From positions 61,811,953 to 61,875,952 of the forward strand of contig CM060198.1 in NCBI GenBank assembly GCA_030549335.1: a stretch of DNA of 64,000 nt, given 5' to 3'. Numbering within the stretch: position 1 is the stretch's first letter; each line of letters begins with the position of its first letter. The notes under the pieces are model-generated. The model worked only from the letters and a program-made list of their open reading frames with translations, searched no databases and had not been told where the DNA came from. Source of the stretch: Pontederia crassipes. Lineage: Eukaryota > Streptophyta > Magnoliopsida > Commelinales > Pontederiaceae. Shown one piece after another: positions 10,746 through 22,624 of the stretch. Position numbers and translations under genes: made by a program.

Positions 10746-12113
10746 TTCTTTCCTTTCTCCTTCCTAATGATCACGTATCCAAACAAAACATGAATAGTCT
10801 CTCCTTAAGGGGAAAAAAAAGAAGAGAAAGTAAGGGAATGGAAGAGAAAATAATGGATGAAAAAGAATTAATATGAAATTATATATAAAAGAGAATGAAA
10901 GAAAATGAAGAGTAAAAATGAAAATCTTCATGTCCTATTAAAAAAATTAAAATTTGTTTTCCTCTTCTTTAGTGATTGAAATAAAAAAGTGACAAAATGA
11001 AAAAGAAGGAAGAGAAATCTATCTATTATTCTTTTCATTTTCTTTCATTAAAATCCTAGGGGAAAAAAGTTCCCTACCTCTTCCTCTCTTTTACCTCCTT
11101 TGCCCTGGAAAGGTGAAATTGCATTAAGTAGGTAGGAAAGTTGAATCCTGATGCAAAGATATCATCCCAAAATTATTGTGACATAAATTTACGAAATCTT
11201 TTCTTTTAACCTCTGGAAATTTTGAAACGGTCTAAATCCTCGCCCTCGTACATTTCTTCCTGCCCTTGCGCACACCTGCAGATTCATCTCCAACTCCGTC
11301 CCACAGTTCCCGGTCATCACACTTTTGAGGGTACAATTCCTCAAGAAGTGGTTCTTCTTCTTCTTCTGAACTTGGTGGCACAAAAGTTTTAGATTTTGTC
11401 AGTGTTTAAGTTGTTCGTGCATTGTGACGACACGTTTCTCCTTTATGTCATTTATTTTCGTATATGTTTAACTTTTAAAGCTTACAATTTTTGTGCTTAT
11501 CTTTTCTTTTTGGTATGTAGTTAAGTGTGGACAATGTTTAAACGTCTTACTGATGTTCGATAATTTGCCTCAATGAAGTCATAGGCAGAATTGGATTACC
11601 CGTGGATATTATTCTAAAGTCGCTGACCTTACCAATTTGTGGATGTATTATCATTTGATATCAGTGGAGTTTCAATTTAAATGAACAAGACTTCGGGAAA
11701 AGAAAATACTAGAATTTGTTTCAGTCACAACCTTTTAATTATGGGTGATTCAAATCTGATCATATTTCATACTCTGGTGTTTTTCAACTTCAATTGGCCA
11801 ACAAGTTGAAATTTGAAGAATGGATGATTTTGTTAAGCAATACAAACTTGTTAAGCAATACGTTTGGAAATTACTCTAAAGCCCAGTAGCATTAAGCTTT
11901 CTAAGTGTTCCATGAGGAAGATTATGATAGAAACCCAGAGTACATTGTTAGGTTGTATAACAGCTCAAGACTCTACCAAATAGTATTCAGTCTCATCTTT
12001 TCTGAATTTCCTTTCTCCTGTATTCTTTTCGTTCTTTTCAAAAATGAAAATCATAACCTGATGTTTGTGCTTGCAGAATTGTTACAGAACCCGGATTTGC
12101 TAGCATAAACGAT
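10746..12113. other. AT-rich spacer and probable 5' region of the LTO1-like gene
   Basis: Mostly AT- and AAG-rich sequence with no coding similarity. The last part probably holds promoter and 5' UTR: a TTGCAG at 12071-12076 just before the start codon looks like a 3' splice site, suggesting an intron in the leader. No clear TATA box. Confidence 0.4.
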
Positions 12114-12548
12114 ATGGAGGCAAGGGCCAAAGATGTTGATGACTTTCTTGAATCCTCGGTGCTTTTGGATCAGACACAATATGATGGAGGGTTCAAGGAC
12201 GGGTACAATGACGGCATGGTGTCTGGCAAGGAGGAGGGGAGGGACGTTGGTTTGAAGACTGGGTTTCAAGTAGGCGAGGAGCTCGGCTTCTATCGTGGCT
12301 GTTTTGATGTATGGAGCTCACTGATCCGCGTTCGTCCAGGGGCATTTTCATCTAGGATTCAAAGAAGCATTCAACAGCTTGGGGATCTGCTGTCGAAGTA
12401 TCCATTACTAGATCCGGAAAATGAACACGTTCAGGAACTGATGGATGAAATTAGGCTCAAGTTTAAGATGATAACAGCAAACATGGGGGTGAAGTTGGAG
12501 TACGAAGGTTATCCAAAATCATCAAGTCATGATGTGGAGGACATTTAG
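12114..12548 (+). CDS. LTO1/ORAOV1-like protein (Yae1-Lto1 family, deca-GX3 motif)
   Basis: A 144-residue intact frame. Glycines occur at residues 26, 30, 34, 38, 42, 46, 50, 54, 58 and 62: ten glycines exactly four apart, the diagnostic deca-GX3 motif of the Yae1/Lto1 family. After it come an FDVWSSLIRVRP segment and a Leu-rich C-terminal helix region (residues 85-125). In yeast and human, Lto1 and Yae1 form an adaptor that brings the cytosolic Fe-S assembly targeting complex to the ribosome-recycling ATPase Rli1/ABCE1; a cytosolic role is inferred here. The ATG at 12114 is chosen because it lies just after a likely leader splice acceptor and leaves a normal-length N-terminus before the GX3 repeat. 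The protein ends in Glu-Asp-Ile rather than the aromatic C-terminus known from yeast Lto1. The frame is undamaged and the gene looks functional. Confidence 0.87.
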   Translation: MEARAKDVDDFLESSVLLDQTQYDGGFKDGYNDGMVSGKEEGRDVGLKTGFQVGEELGFYRGCFDVWSSLIRVRPGAFSSRIQRSIQQLGDLLSKYPLLDPENEHVQELMDEIRLKFKMITANMGVKLEYEGYPKSSSHDVEDI

Positions 12549-12630
12549 GCATATTTTCATAGCTTATTAGATCAGTATTTGATCTCCCTTGTACAGTCTT
12601 GTTTTGCTTTCATATATATATATATATATA

Positions 12631-12776
12631 TATGGTTATATATCTGTTTTAGTTGAATAGGAGTTTTGTTGTTCTCAAATGTAATGTGCATCAATATATA
12701 TATATATATCTATGGTTATATATCTGTTTTAGTTGAATAGGAGTTTTGTTTTTCTCAAATGTAATGTGCATCAATA
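12631..12776 (+). repeat. Tandem duplication in the 3' flank of the LTO1-like gene
   Basis: Two 66-bp copies, 12631-12696 and 12711-12776, start TATGGTTATATATCTG and end GTGCATCAATA. They differ at one base and are separated by AT repeats. They lie 80-230 bp after the stop codon, so they probably fall in the 3' UTR. Confidence 0.92.
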
Positions 12777-13596
12777 ACAAGATTGTGCACTATGAATGAA
12801 TCATTTATAGGCCTTCAGGGGCGGGGAAGTTTATTCATGAGCACATCTTTTCACTCAGTAGAAACTAATTCTTCAAGTATTTGTCAGAAAGCTGAAGAAT
12901 CTTTGAGTTCAGCACTTGGCTACTTGTCAATTAAAGTTGTAGCGACTTCATATCTTATTAGCATTTGATGAGCATAATGAGATAAGGATGACAATGCAAT
13001 AATTCATGGTTCGATGTTCTCGTTTTTCTTATACTACCTATAATATAATTAATTACTCGACGTAATTATTCTGAATGTATTTTGTGGTCCAAAATAAATA
13101 AGAATTAAATAAAAATTGTTATCGGGTCTCTTTGTAAATAATAATCAGTGGTTGGTCACAATTAATGGTCTTGACTGCGTCCGTACGTACCAACATTTTT
13201 AAATTAAGTTGGTCCGAACTCCGAACGAAAACATTCCGGTATTATCCACAAAAGAAGACGACGACGACGACGAGTTAATTAGATTTGGGAAAAAGGGAGA
13301 TCAGTGGGGGGGCTGAACACACCGATCACTGCATGTCTACCACCTGTCATGCACAGAGATGACGAACACAAACCTGCATACTACCTCTTAATGGCAGGTA
13401 TCACATATATTGCAGTTGCAGAGCCCACGTTTTTTTTCTCTCGATCTACCACTGGATTTCTATGCATCTATCCATCACAGATAAATATATTGGGAGGAAA
13501 GAATTAGTTCTGGTGTCTTTAGATTGTTGAAGACAAGATAAGCTTGAGCTCCATCGAGTGCCTTGACCGCAAGCTCGATTCTCGGTCGTTTCGTTG

Positions 13597-15406
13597 ATGG
13601 ATCAGGCCGCGGTATCCTCTGGCCACCTTTCGGCTGCTCACAGCACCCACCACACGGCGGAAGCCGCCGCTGACCAGCTGGGATCGCCAGCCAGCAAGAC
13701 CGACGGCGCCCACCTCGACCACTGGTCGAGGGCCCGCTCCATCAGGTTGGCCATCCAGCGCGGCCGGGCAAGCTTCCGTCAGCACGACAACTCCGCCGCA
13801 GTCGCCCAGGACATGGCGCCGGAGCTGGATGAGGACGAGGTCATCGTCGCGCCCTTCGGTTGTGCAGAGGGTGACGTCGTCGTGGGCGCCAGCGGTAACG
13901 GGGAGCTCATGGCAGCGGCCGGGAAGCCCATCTACCTGGTGTCCGATGGCACGGGCTGGACCCTGGAACACTCTGTCAGCGCGACGCTGCGGCAGTTCGA
14001 GAACTGCCTCGCCGACCGGAGCTGCGCCGTGAACACTCACCTCTTCTCAGGGGTACGTACGTGCGTTCGGCTTTTCCTCTAGCTGCGTCTTCCTTTCGCG
14101 TAAATTTTGGTACATCACTTGTAATTCTTAGCACTTGCAGCTCGGTGTATGATATGCATGTACACGAGGCATAATATTAAGATATTAATCCGTTTTAAAC
14201 AGAAACAGGTGGCATTAATTACTGCTGGCCAGTTAATCTGACGTTAGGTGCATAATGATTTGACGTTAGATTATGGACACCGTCGTAATTTGATCGAGGA
14301 TCTTGATATCATGCATTGCATATTTTGATTACTTGATGTACGTAGTTGCAGACAGTTAATCTGATTTAACTTCATGTAGCAACCCACAGACATATCTGAT
14401 ATAAGTCCATCAAGATTGAGTTGGGGAAAAATAAAAAGTGAAACTACTGTTTCATATACACTTGATCTATTTTCTCATTGTTAATTGAACAATTAATCTG
14501 GTACACTTGCATGCAGATTCAAGATACGGATAGACTGATGGAGATCGTGAAGCAAGCTGCCAGAGTCGGTGCTCTGATACTCTACACTCTCTCCGACCCT
14601 TCCATGGCCGAGTCGGCCAAGCGGGGCTGCAAGGTGTGGGGCGTGCCCTCCGCCGACGTCCTCCAGCCGACGACCGACGCCATCGCCGCCCACCTCGGCG
14701 TCCCACCCTCGGGGATCCCTCCGGTTGCGCACGTGCGCAAGTCCCTGATCACCGCCGAATACTTCCGGCGCATCGAGGCCTACGATTTCAGCATGAAGCA
14801 GGACGACGGGGCGCAGCCGCAGAACCTGGACCGCGCGCACATCGTCCTGGTGGGCGTGTCGCGCACGGGGAAGACGCCCCTGTCCGTGTACCTGGCGCAG
14901 AAGGGGTACAAGGTGGCGAACGTGCCGGTGGTGATGGGCGTGGATCTCCCCGGGACGCTGTTCGAGATCAACCAGGACAAGGTGTTCGGGCTGACCATAA
15001 ACTGCGTGGTTCTGCAGAGGATCCGAAAGGCGAGGGCCAGGGACCTCGGCTTCGAGGCTGGTGGGATGAGCAATTACTCCGACCTCGACGCCGTCAGGGA
15101 GGAGTTGGAGTACGCCAGCAAGATTTTCTCGCAGAATCCGAGCTGGCCAGTGATCGGTAAGTTTGATTGATTCATTGGTGCTTAATTATGATCAGCTCAA
15201 TTAATCGTTGCATGCATGTCTTGATCATATATATATATTAATCATATATACAAGTTAACATCATAAATGGCCTGCTTGAGAACTGAGCTTGCATGCATTC
15301 AGACGTGACGGGGAAGGCAATAGAAGAGACGGCGGCCGTGGTGGTGAGGTTGCACCTCGAGAGGAAGCGGAAATGCTCCACTCCACGCATTTCCAGATGG
15401 TATTAA
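13597..15406 (+). CDS. Pyruvate, phosphate dikinase regulatory protein (PPDK-RP, DUF299 family)
   Basis: Three exons, 13597-14052, 14517-15156 and 15303-15406, join into a 399-residue protein with GT-AG introns of 464 and 146 bp. The family (bacterial PSRP and plant RP1/RP2) is bifunctional: ADP-dependent phosphorylation inactivates PPDK on a Thr and Pi-dependent dephosphorylation reactivates it. Visible motifs are SDGTG at 116-120 in the N-terminal lobe, the P-loop GVSRTGKT at 265-272, [13 protein letters not shown] shortly after, and a C-terminal TGKAIEET segment ending in PRISRWY. Length matches Arabidopsis RP1 (about 400). Homology begins near a WSRAR motif at residue 43; the first 42 residues are Ala/His/Ser-rich. 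A plastid transit peptide is possible but not obvious, so chloroplast (RP1-like) versus cytosolic (RP2-like) location is open. ATG 13597 is the first in frame. Exons are much richer in GC than the introns. No damage seen. Confidence 0.92.
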
Positions 15407-16741
15407 TTAATTAATTAGGGTCAAAAAATAAACTAATTAGAGTCCATCAGTTAATTTTCTCAAAATGCACTCTCATTTCTCATCTTATGTGAATTCGCAA
15501 TATCCAGAAAGATATATTATATATTTATATATATATATAAGTATTTACTTTCTTCTGTTGTATGGGATTGTATGGAATACGTTTACTTTTCTTGTTGTAT
15601 GGAATATGTAAAAAAGGGAAAAGAAAGGATGAAATTAGGAAGAGAAGAAAAGATGAAGACTAGTTAGTTGGACAACGAGCTAGATATTTAATTAAGGACA
15701 GACATTTTGATTAGAATAAAAGTAGGAATTGGTTACAAAACTGAAAAGATAAAAAAGATTAAAATATGGATTGGGACTACATTAAAGATTAGATATTTGA
15801 ATTAGAATTAGAATTTAATTATGACTTTAATGAATAATTATAAAGGATTCTCCGTTCTTTCAATATACTACTAATCCACCTTATTAGCCAAGTATTTTTT
15901 TTATCTTATTTATATATCTTTTCAGAAATCAAATTTGCAATTAAGGTAGAAACTACGCAGTATTGAGTTCGATGAGTTTAACTTAGGTTGGGTTCGGTGA
16001 GGGCAGATATCGGGTCGTGGGGGTCTTGCATTTCTCTGTAATACTCTTTTCTAACCAAAAGCGTGGGTCGAGTTTTGAGATAGCTCACATCGTATTTATA
16101 CATTGCTTCTAACGAGAATTCGGTTCCAGTTCCGGTTCCGGCTCCGGTTCTGATATGTGTGGCTCGGATGGGTTATATTGCATCGCTTCTAATGAGAACT
16201 CGATTCAGATTACCATAAAGTTCAGATAACGGATAATTTGAGTTCTTAAGAAAATTTGATTTGACATATGTTTTATGCTATGGACCCTTCCAAAAAAATT
16301 TGTTATTTATGGCTTATGAAATTATGATATAATCTATTCAGATTTTTGTTCAAAATTTTTAATTTTTACAATTATGGAATTTGTAACAGCAGTTTCGATT
16401 TGTTTTCATAAAAATATAATCTTATTTTATTTCCTTACTATTTATATAAGTCACATATTTGATAACTTTTTTGAATATCATACACAAATATATAAATAAA
16501 AATAAAAGTATGAGATGGTACTAAAACTTTTTTTCCTGAGACCAAGCAATTCTTTAGTTCTATCTTTGAACTATTGATATTAAGATTTTTTTACACAAGT
16601 AATTATTAAAAATAGGTATAATTACATGTTAAATCTATAAAGTTTTCTATCGGGCGCAAACTTTATACCATAAGTTAGATCATATCCGATTTTCATGGAC
16701 ACATTTTAAGTAACTCTTCACTTCTTCTATCTCTCCATTAT
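15407..16741. other. AT-rich spacer after the PPDK-RP gene
   Basis: Contains the 3' UTR of the PPDK-RP gene and AT-rich sequence. One dispersed repeat copy (15905-16215) is listed separately. No gene seen. Confidence 0.5.
15905..16215 (+). repeat. Dispersed repeat, partial copy (partner at 42840-43235)
   Basis: Shares with about 42840-43235 the ordered blocks TTATATATCTTTT, GAAATCAAATTTGC, GGGTCTTGCA, ATACTCTTTTCTAAC, GAGTTTTGAG and TATACATTGCT. Same orientation; the present copy is shorter and diverged. Confidence 0.75.
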
Positions 16742-16892
16742 TGGAACCAGTCATTCATTTGAATCAGTCCTCCTATAATTGATCCACTATTTTCTAACGT
16801 GCCCATTGTCATCTTTATGTACCGCACACTGGACATTCTATAACTGTCTATATTATATATATTCTCATGTGTACTAGCTCATTGAGTGTGCA
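16742..16892 (+). repeat. Left (5') LTR of the copia element
   Basis: 151 bp, TG...CA ends, with a 2-bp deletion relative to the right LTR (ACACTGGAC versus ACACTGTGGAC). Confidence 0.88.
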
Positions 16893-16949
16893 AAGCATTT
16901 CAGGTTTCAAAATGAGCTCCTCTTAAGCCCAGTCCTCCCTCTCCATTGA

Positions 16950-19900
16950 TGCATCCATTCTTAATAACCCCCTACCCAATCTCAACTAAGCCCATCATTT
17001 TCTCTCCATTAAATTTTCTCCCTCCGATTACCTTCTATGACGAACTCAAATCATGCCCCTCATCAAAAGATTTGCACTCGAAGGATTCCTCAATGGTTCA
17101 ATCCCACGCCCTGCACACCCAAGTGACATGAATCCACCTCCACCTCCCTCAATTGAATACCTCAGCTGGCAGCATCGTGACCAACTCCTTCTGAGTTGGC
17201 TCTTATCTTCTCTCACAGAAGAAGTCCTTCCCATTGTAGTAGGACTCACAATAAGTAGAGAAGAGTGGACTGGTGCTCCCACTGAAACCCGACTGCTTCA
17301 GCTACAAATGCAATTACACAATCTCAAACAAGCAGATTCCACCTTATCTACCTATATGCGACAAGTCAAATTCCTTTCTGATGAATTAGCTGCAACCGGC
17401 CATCCCCTGTCCACTTCTACTTTCAACGTCATTGTGTTCAACAATTTGAATGATAGCTACAGCAATATTGTAGCATCCCTCACTTCCAGAACCACTCCAA
17501 TACCCTTTCCTGAACTTCAAAGTATCCCTACTAGCCATGAGATTCGTCTCTCCAACTCCCTTCTTCCAGCACCGGCAGCCCATTACACAAGATTCTCTGC
17601 ACCTCCACACCATACTACAGCAAATGTACAGCGAGGACGTGGAAGAGGACGTGGTCGTGGATGCTCAATTTCTTAAAGACGCGATCCTTGCCCAGTCTAC
17701 GATGTTCCTAGCCACAACCCATACAATTGCTACTATCGTCATCAAGCTGCTGTCAAACCACAAGCACACGAGACTGTCATGGCGCCAATAGCACCTGCAC
17801 TTGCCATTCCTTCGTCCACCTCAGACTCTCTACTCGGCGCATACCTTGAATGGTTCCTTGACACCGGTGCAACACACCACGTCACCCCAGACTTAGCTGC
17901 TTGCAGTCTGCCGAACAATACCATGGCGCTCAACGTGTTCAGGTGGGAAATGGTATGCAACTTCCCATTCAACATATCGGTAACTCTGTTATCCAAACAC
18001 CTTCACATTTTCTCCGTCTCTCTAACATTTTGCATGCACCTTCTCTTACAAAGTCTCTTATGTCTATTCGGCAATTCTCTAAAGACAATGATTGCTTCTT
18101 TGAATTCTTTCCTGACCACTTCTTTGTCAAGGACCGAATGACCCGCCAAACACTTCTCTAGGGCAACGTTAAAGAAGGGCTCAACAACCTCCAACAACCT
18201 GCTGCCTCTCCACAAGCTCTTCTCAGCACAGCTTCCTCCACTACATGGCACACTCGTTTGGGACATCCTCATTCCAGAAACCTGCAGTTCATTCTTCATA
18301 AACATCAGCTTCCTCACAAAGATGCCAAGCAACTCATAAAGTGCTCCACTTGTCTTCAAAGCAAGGCACATCGTCTTCCTCTACCACTGACTCTTCATTG
18401 TAGTTCTACGCCATTGAAAACTTTATTTGCTGATGTATGGGGCCCTACGCCCATAATTTCCATCGGTGGTCATCGTTACTTTGTAGTGTTTGTCAATGAT
18501 TTCACTCGGTACTCTTGGTTATTTCCAATTGCAAATAAATCAGATGTCTCTTCTATATTTCCTTCATTACATCGCCTACTTGAAAGACAATTTAATACAC
18601 ATATTAAAGCCCTCCAAACTGATAGAGGTGACGAGTTTCTTGCACTCTCATCCTATCTTCGCACTCATGGCATAACTCATAGACTGACTTGCCCGCACAC
18701 TCACGAACAAAATGGCCATGTTGAGCGTAAAATAAGACATGTGGTAGAAACCGCCTTAACGCTCCTCTCACATGCATCTGTTCCAAAAGCCTATTGGCAT
18801 TTTGCCATGGAAACAACTACTTATCTCATCAATAGGATGCCCCCACAGGTTCTTCTAAACATTTCTCCATTTCAAAGCCTTCACCAACGTCCGGACTACT
18901 CCTTCCTTCGTACATTTGGATGTGCTGCATACCCATTTATCCGACCATATAATCGCCATAAGTTTGATACTCCTGCTCTTTCTTGCATCTTTCTAGGCTA
19001 CCCTTCATATTCCCTTGGATATCATTATCTTCATCGCTCAACAAGACGTGTCTACATTGCACGTCATGCCAAATTTGATGAAGCTTCCTGTCCTTTTGCC
19101 ACACCAGTTCCACCTACTCTACCCACTTCTTCCAGTTCTACACCTTGGTTTTCCCTCTCCCTTTCCCCACCACTGTTAACAACATCTTCACCCACCCCAA
19201 CACCCGCTTCCCCTTCTACTCTCCAGGACCCTCCACCTGAACATTCCCCCCCACTTACTCCAACACTATCTAATCGTATTCTTCGTCCTTGAAAACATAT
19301 CGCTCACTTGCAGGCCTCAAAGCACTCACCACCTCCGCCTTCTCCACGTCCACTTGCTTCTCCACTGCCAACAAATACAAAGAATGGAGAGCTGCCACGT
19401 GTGATGAAATCAATGCTCTGTTGCGCAACAACACTTGGACCCTGGTGCCTCGACATTCAGGTATGAATATCATCGGTTGCAGGTGGCTTTTCTGCACCAA
19501 ACAATATCCTGATGGCAGTCTGGACAAACACAAGGCCCGACTTGTGGCCAAAGGCTTTCATCAAGCTCCAGGCGTCGACTTCAACGAAACATATAGTCCT
19601 GTTATCAAGCCAATCACCATTCGACCGGTGCTTTCAATTGCAGTGTCCAACAGTTGGCTTCTCCGGCAATTAGACGTCAGTAATGCTTTCTACATGGCAC
19701 TCTTGCTGAACTGGTATACATGGAACAACCACCAGGATTTGTGGATCCTACACGCCCCAATCACGTATGTCAGCTCAACAAATTTCTTTATGGGCTTAAA
19801 CAAGCCCCCCGGGCCTGGTTTGAGACTTTGACGACTGCATTGATATCTTTTGGATTTCAGGCATCTGCCAGTGATGCCTCCTTATTCATTTTCAAAATTG

Positions 19901-20867
19901 CCACTGCAGTCGCATACATGCTTGTATATGTTGATGATTTGATATTAACAGGGTCATCACCGTCAGTTCTAGACAGCATTGTTCAACACCTGCGCCAAAA
20001 TTTTGCAATACGTGACCTCAGTCCCCTCCACTACTTCCTCGGCATCGAAGTTTTGACCTCATCCACTGGCGTTGTCTTATCTCAATAGAAGTATGCACGG
20101 GATCTTCTCCAGCGCACTCACATGCATGAAGTAAAGCCAGTAAAATCTCCACTCACAGTCGGTGCTCAGTTTTTCTCCCCAACAACAGATCCATGCCATG
20201 ATCCCATGCTATATAGACACACTATAGGAGCTCTACAGTACTTGAGTCTGACTCGGCCTGATCTTGCTTATGCTGTCAACCAAGTTTGCCAACACATGCA
20301 CTTCCCAACTGCCCATCAATGGCAACTGGTGAAATTTCAATGCTACACAAGACTTGGGACTTCACATCAACCAATCACCATCAGCCTCATTTCATGCCTT
20401 TACAGATGCCGACTGGGCTAGAAATCTCGTTGATCGCAAATCGACTGGGCTACTGCATTTTTCTTGATAACAATTTAGTGTCATGGACCTCCAAGAAACA
20501 AAAGACAGTTTCTCGCTCCTCAACTGAGGCTGAGTACAAATCATTGACAGATGCTACAGCTGAATTGATTTGGCTTCGCTCACTTCTCACTGAACTTGGA
20601 CAGTCTTCTATACAACATCCTATATTCTGGTGTGATAATGTTGGTGCCATATATCTCACAGCAAATCCCATTTTTCATGCACGAACAAAGCATGTGGAAA
20701 TCGATTTCCACTTTGTTCGTGATGAAGTTGCCAACAAGCGGTTAAGTGTGCAATATATTTCCTCCAATGACCAGCTAGCTGATATTATGACAAAGGCTCT
20801 CTCAGGTATTAAATTTCTCGTCATCAGGGACAAGCTCCGGCTCCGACAACGGCCTCACCAGACTTGA
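16950..20867 (+). pseudogene. Copia gag-pol polyprotein remains (plus strand)
   Basis: Gag lies around 16950-17676, with an LLSWLLSSL helix, a GAPTETRLLQLQ segment and an arginine-glycine-rich end; there is a frame change near 17050 and an apparent in-frame loss before GAPTETR. Protease follows with DTGATHH near 17860. Integrase runs from about 18243 (HTRLGHPHS, a CSTCLQSKAHR zinc-finger end, then the D and E residues of the catalytic core to about 18760). Reverse transcriptase covers about 19390-20090 with YVDDLILTG near 19927. RNase H covers about 20440-20860 with SRSSTEAEY and ADIMTKAL. Frame breaks occur near 17675, 18160, 19290 and 19700, and there is a stop at 20086, so no functional polyprotein is possible. 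Confidence 0.9.
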
Positions 20868-20876
20868 GGGGCGTAT

Positions 20877-21029
20877 TGGAACCAGTCATTCATTTGAACC
20901 AATCCTCCTATAATTGCTCCACTATTTTCTAACGTGACCATTGTCATCTCCATGTACCGCACACTGTGGACATTCTATAACTGTCTACATTATATATATT
21001 CTCATGTGTACTAGCTCATTGAGTGTGCA
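20877..21029 (+). repeat. Right (3') LTR of the copia element
   Basis: 153 bp partner of 16742-16892, directly after GGGGCGTAT. Confidence 0.88.
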
Positions 21030-22624
21030 AAACTGAAATACAATTTATACAAATCTGTAAAGTAACTATATCCACTCACGACTAAGAAATTTGTAATAGG
21101 AGATCAAGGAGAAACGACGACGTACGCGAAAAGGAAACGAAGAGGATGAAAAAGAACGAAGAACACGAGTAAAAAAGGATCGCTAAAATGGTATGTAACG
21201 AGGATCCAGTTTGTCTTATCGTTTTCTTGTCGGAAAGCAATAATCATTCGCAGATTCATCGTAAAATAATTTAAATATATTAGATCTACAATTCGGTAGA
21301 TTAACTTCTATTTATCCTTTACTTTTTGGATGAAGCGATAATTAGAATTATTTAATCTGATCCCTGAGATAGTTAATAAATCACATTCTTTTATGTCCGC
21401 ATGATGATAAAATGTCTTAGGATTTTTGTGATGCCATTTGTTATGAATGAATTTATGTCATTAATTACGAAAATAAGAAACTCTGATTTGAAATTACTAA
21501 ATGATGTTGTAATATCCTCAAAGAAATAAAATAAAATAAAAAGAAAGGAAAATAAGTAAAATAAAACCATATTCATTTAAGGCCCAATTAAAAAGTCCAT
21601 TAACTTAATAGGCCTCAAAACTAAAATATAAATACCCTCCTCTAAACCTAAATCACTCACCTACTTCCCTTTCTTTTCCCCCAATCTTCCCAGCCGGCAG
21701 CTCCCAAGAAGAACCACTCCACTCACAATCTCTCTTACTCTCTCCTTCTCTTCTCTTCATCTCACGACAGCACACTCCAAGATCTCTACCCTCTCACTCC
21801 CTCTCTCCACTCACATCTAAGTGACAGCAAGATGCCACACTCTCTCACTCACATTCTCCCTCACTGCAACTCGGCTCACAGCAACACAAGGCCACCAAAG
21901 TGACCTCCCTCACTGCCACTCACAAGCACGAGCAGCAAGTCCCACCACTCAACCTCTCTCTAGCATGGCTCACAGCAAGGACACAACAGGCACCATGGAC
22001 AAGGGACATTGCTGCACGAGGACAGCAATCTCAAGGAGAGGAAGTCACCACACCAAAGCTAAGAAGAAGTAGAAGAGAGAAGAAGAAAGGAGGAAAGAGA
22101 GAGAGAAAAAAGGAATTAGGATTTAAGATTAGGATAGTAACGTAAATCCTTAAGGTATATTTGAGGAGATTCAAATCTTCTTAATCTTCCCTCTAATGAT
22201 GGTTGCATGTGTGGAGTAAGGCATAAAGAACAAACCCTTTGTTCTTAGAGTGAAGATTTGAGAAATGTGCATTTTATAAGTAATGCTTTTTAGATTACTG
22301 TTTCATTGCTAATCATGCTTAGAATGCCATATATTTTATAATTTCATGCTCTATTGCTTATCTTGCTTAATGCTCTATTGTTAATCATGTATGGATGTAT
22401 AATGTCTATTGTGGATTATTAGCTCATTATGAAATTTTGTAAAGCTTGTGTACATTTATAAGTGTAATTAGTATGTTGGAAGTCCTTATGTGAAAATCTC
22501 ATGTGGTTCATGATTAGGATGCTAAGAATGTTAAGAAATGTCTTATATGATGTTTGGAAGCAAGTATGTGTTCAATATGTCAATGTATGTATGATTAGGA
22601 AGAAAATGATTTAGAAGTCGAGTT

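Larger units (their letters stand above)
16742..21029 (+). mobile_element. Ty1/copia LTR retrotransposon, inactive
   Basis: About 4.3 kb between two short LTRs (16742-16892 and 20877-21029) that begin TGGAACCAGTCATTC and end GAGTGTGCA. By eye they differ at about 7 of 151 positions plus a 2-bp gap. The order gag, protease, integrase, reverse transcriptase, RNase H is that of Ty1/copia. A purine-rich tract (TTGAGGGG, about 20864) sits just before the right LTR. The expected initiator-Met primer site is not visible after the left LTR and the flanking 5-mers (ATTAT versus AAACT) do not match, so the ends look rearranged or eroded. Confidence 0.9.

Noticed and set aside
11905-12108. 67-codon frame directly before the LTO1-like start codon
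   Set aside because: Ends before the gene in another frame and spans a likely leader splice acceptor; better explained as 5' UTR or intron sequence.
13519-14040. 173-codon minus-strand frame
   Set aside because: Antisense shadow of the first exon of the PPDK regulatory protein, caused by high third-position GC.
14636-15160. 174-codon plus-strand Arg/Pro-rich frame
   Set aside because: Off-frame shadow of PPDK-RP exon 2.
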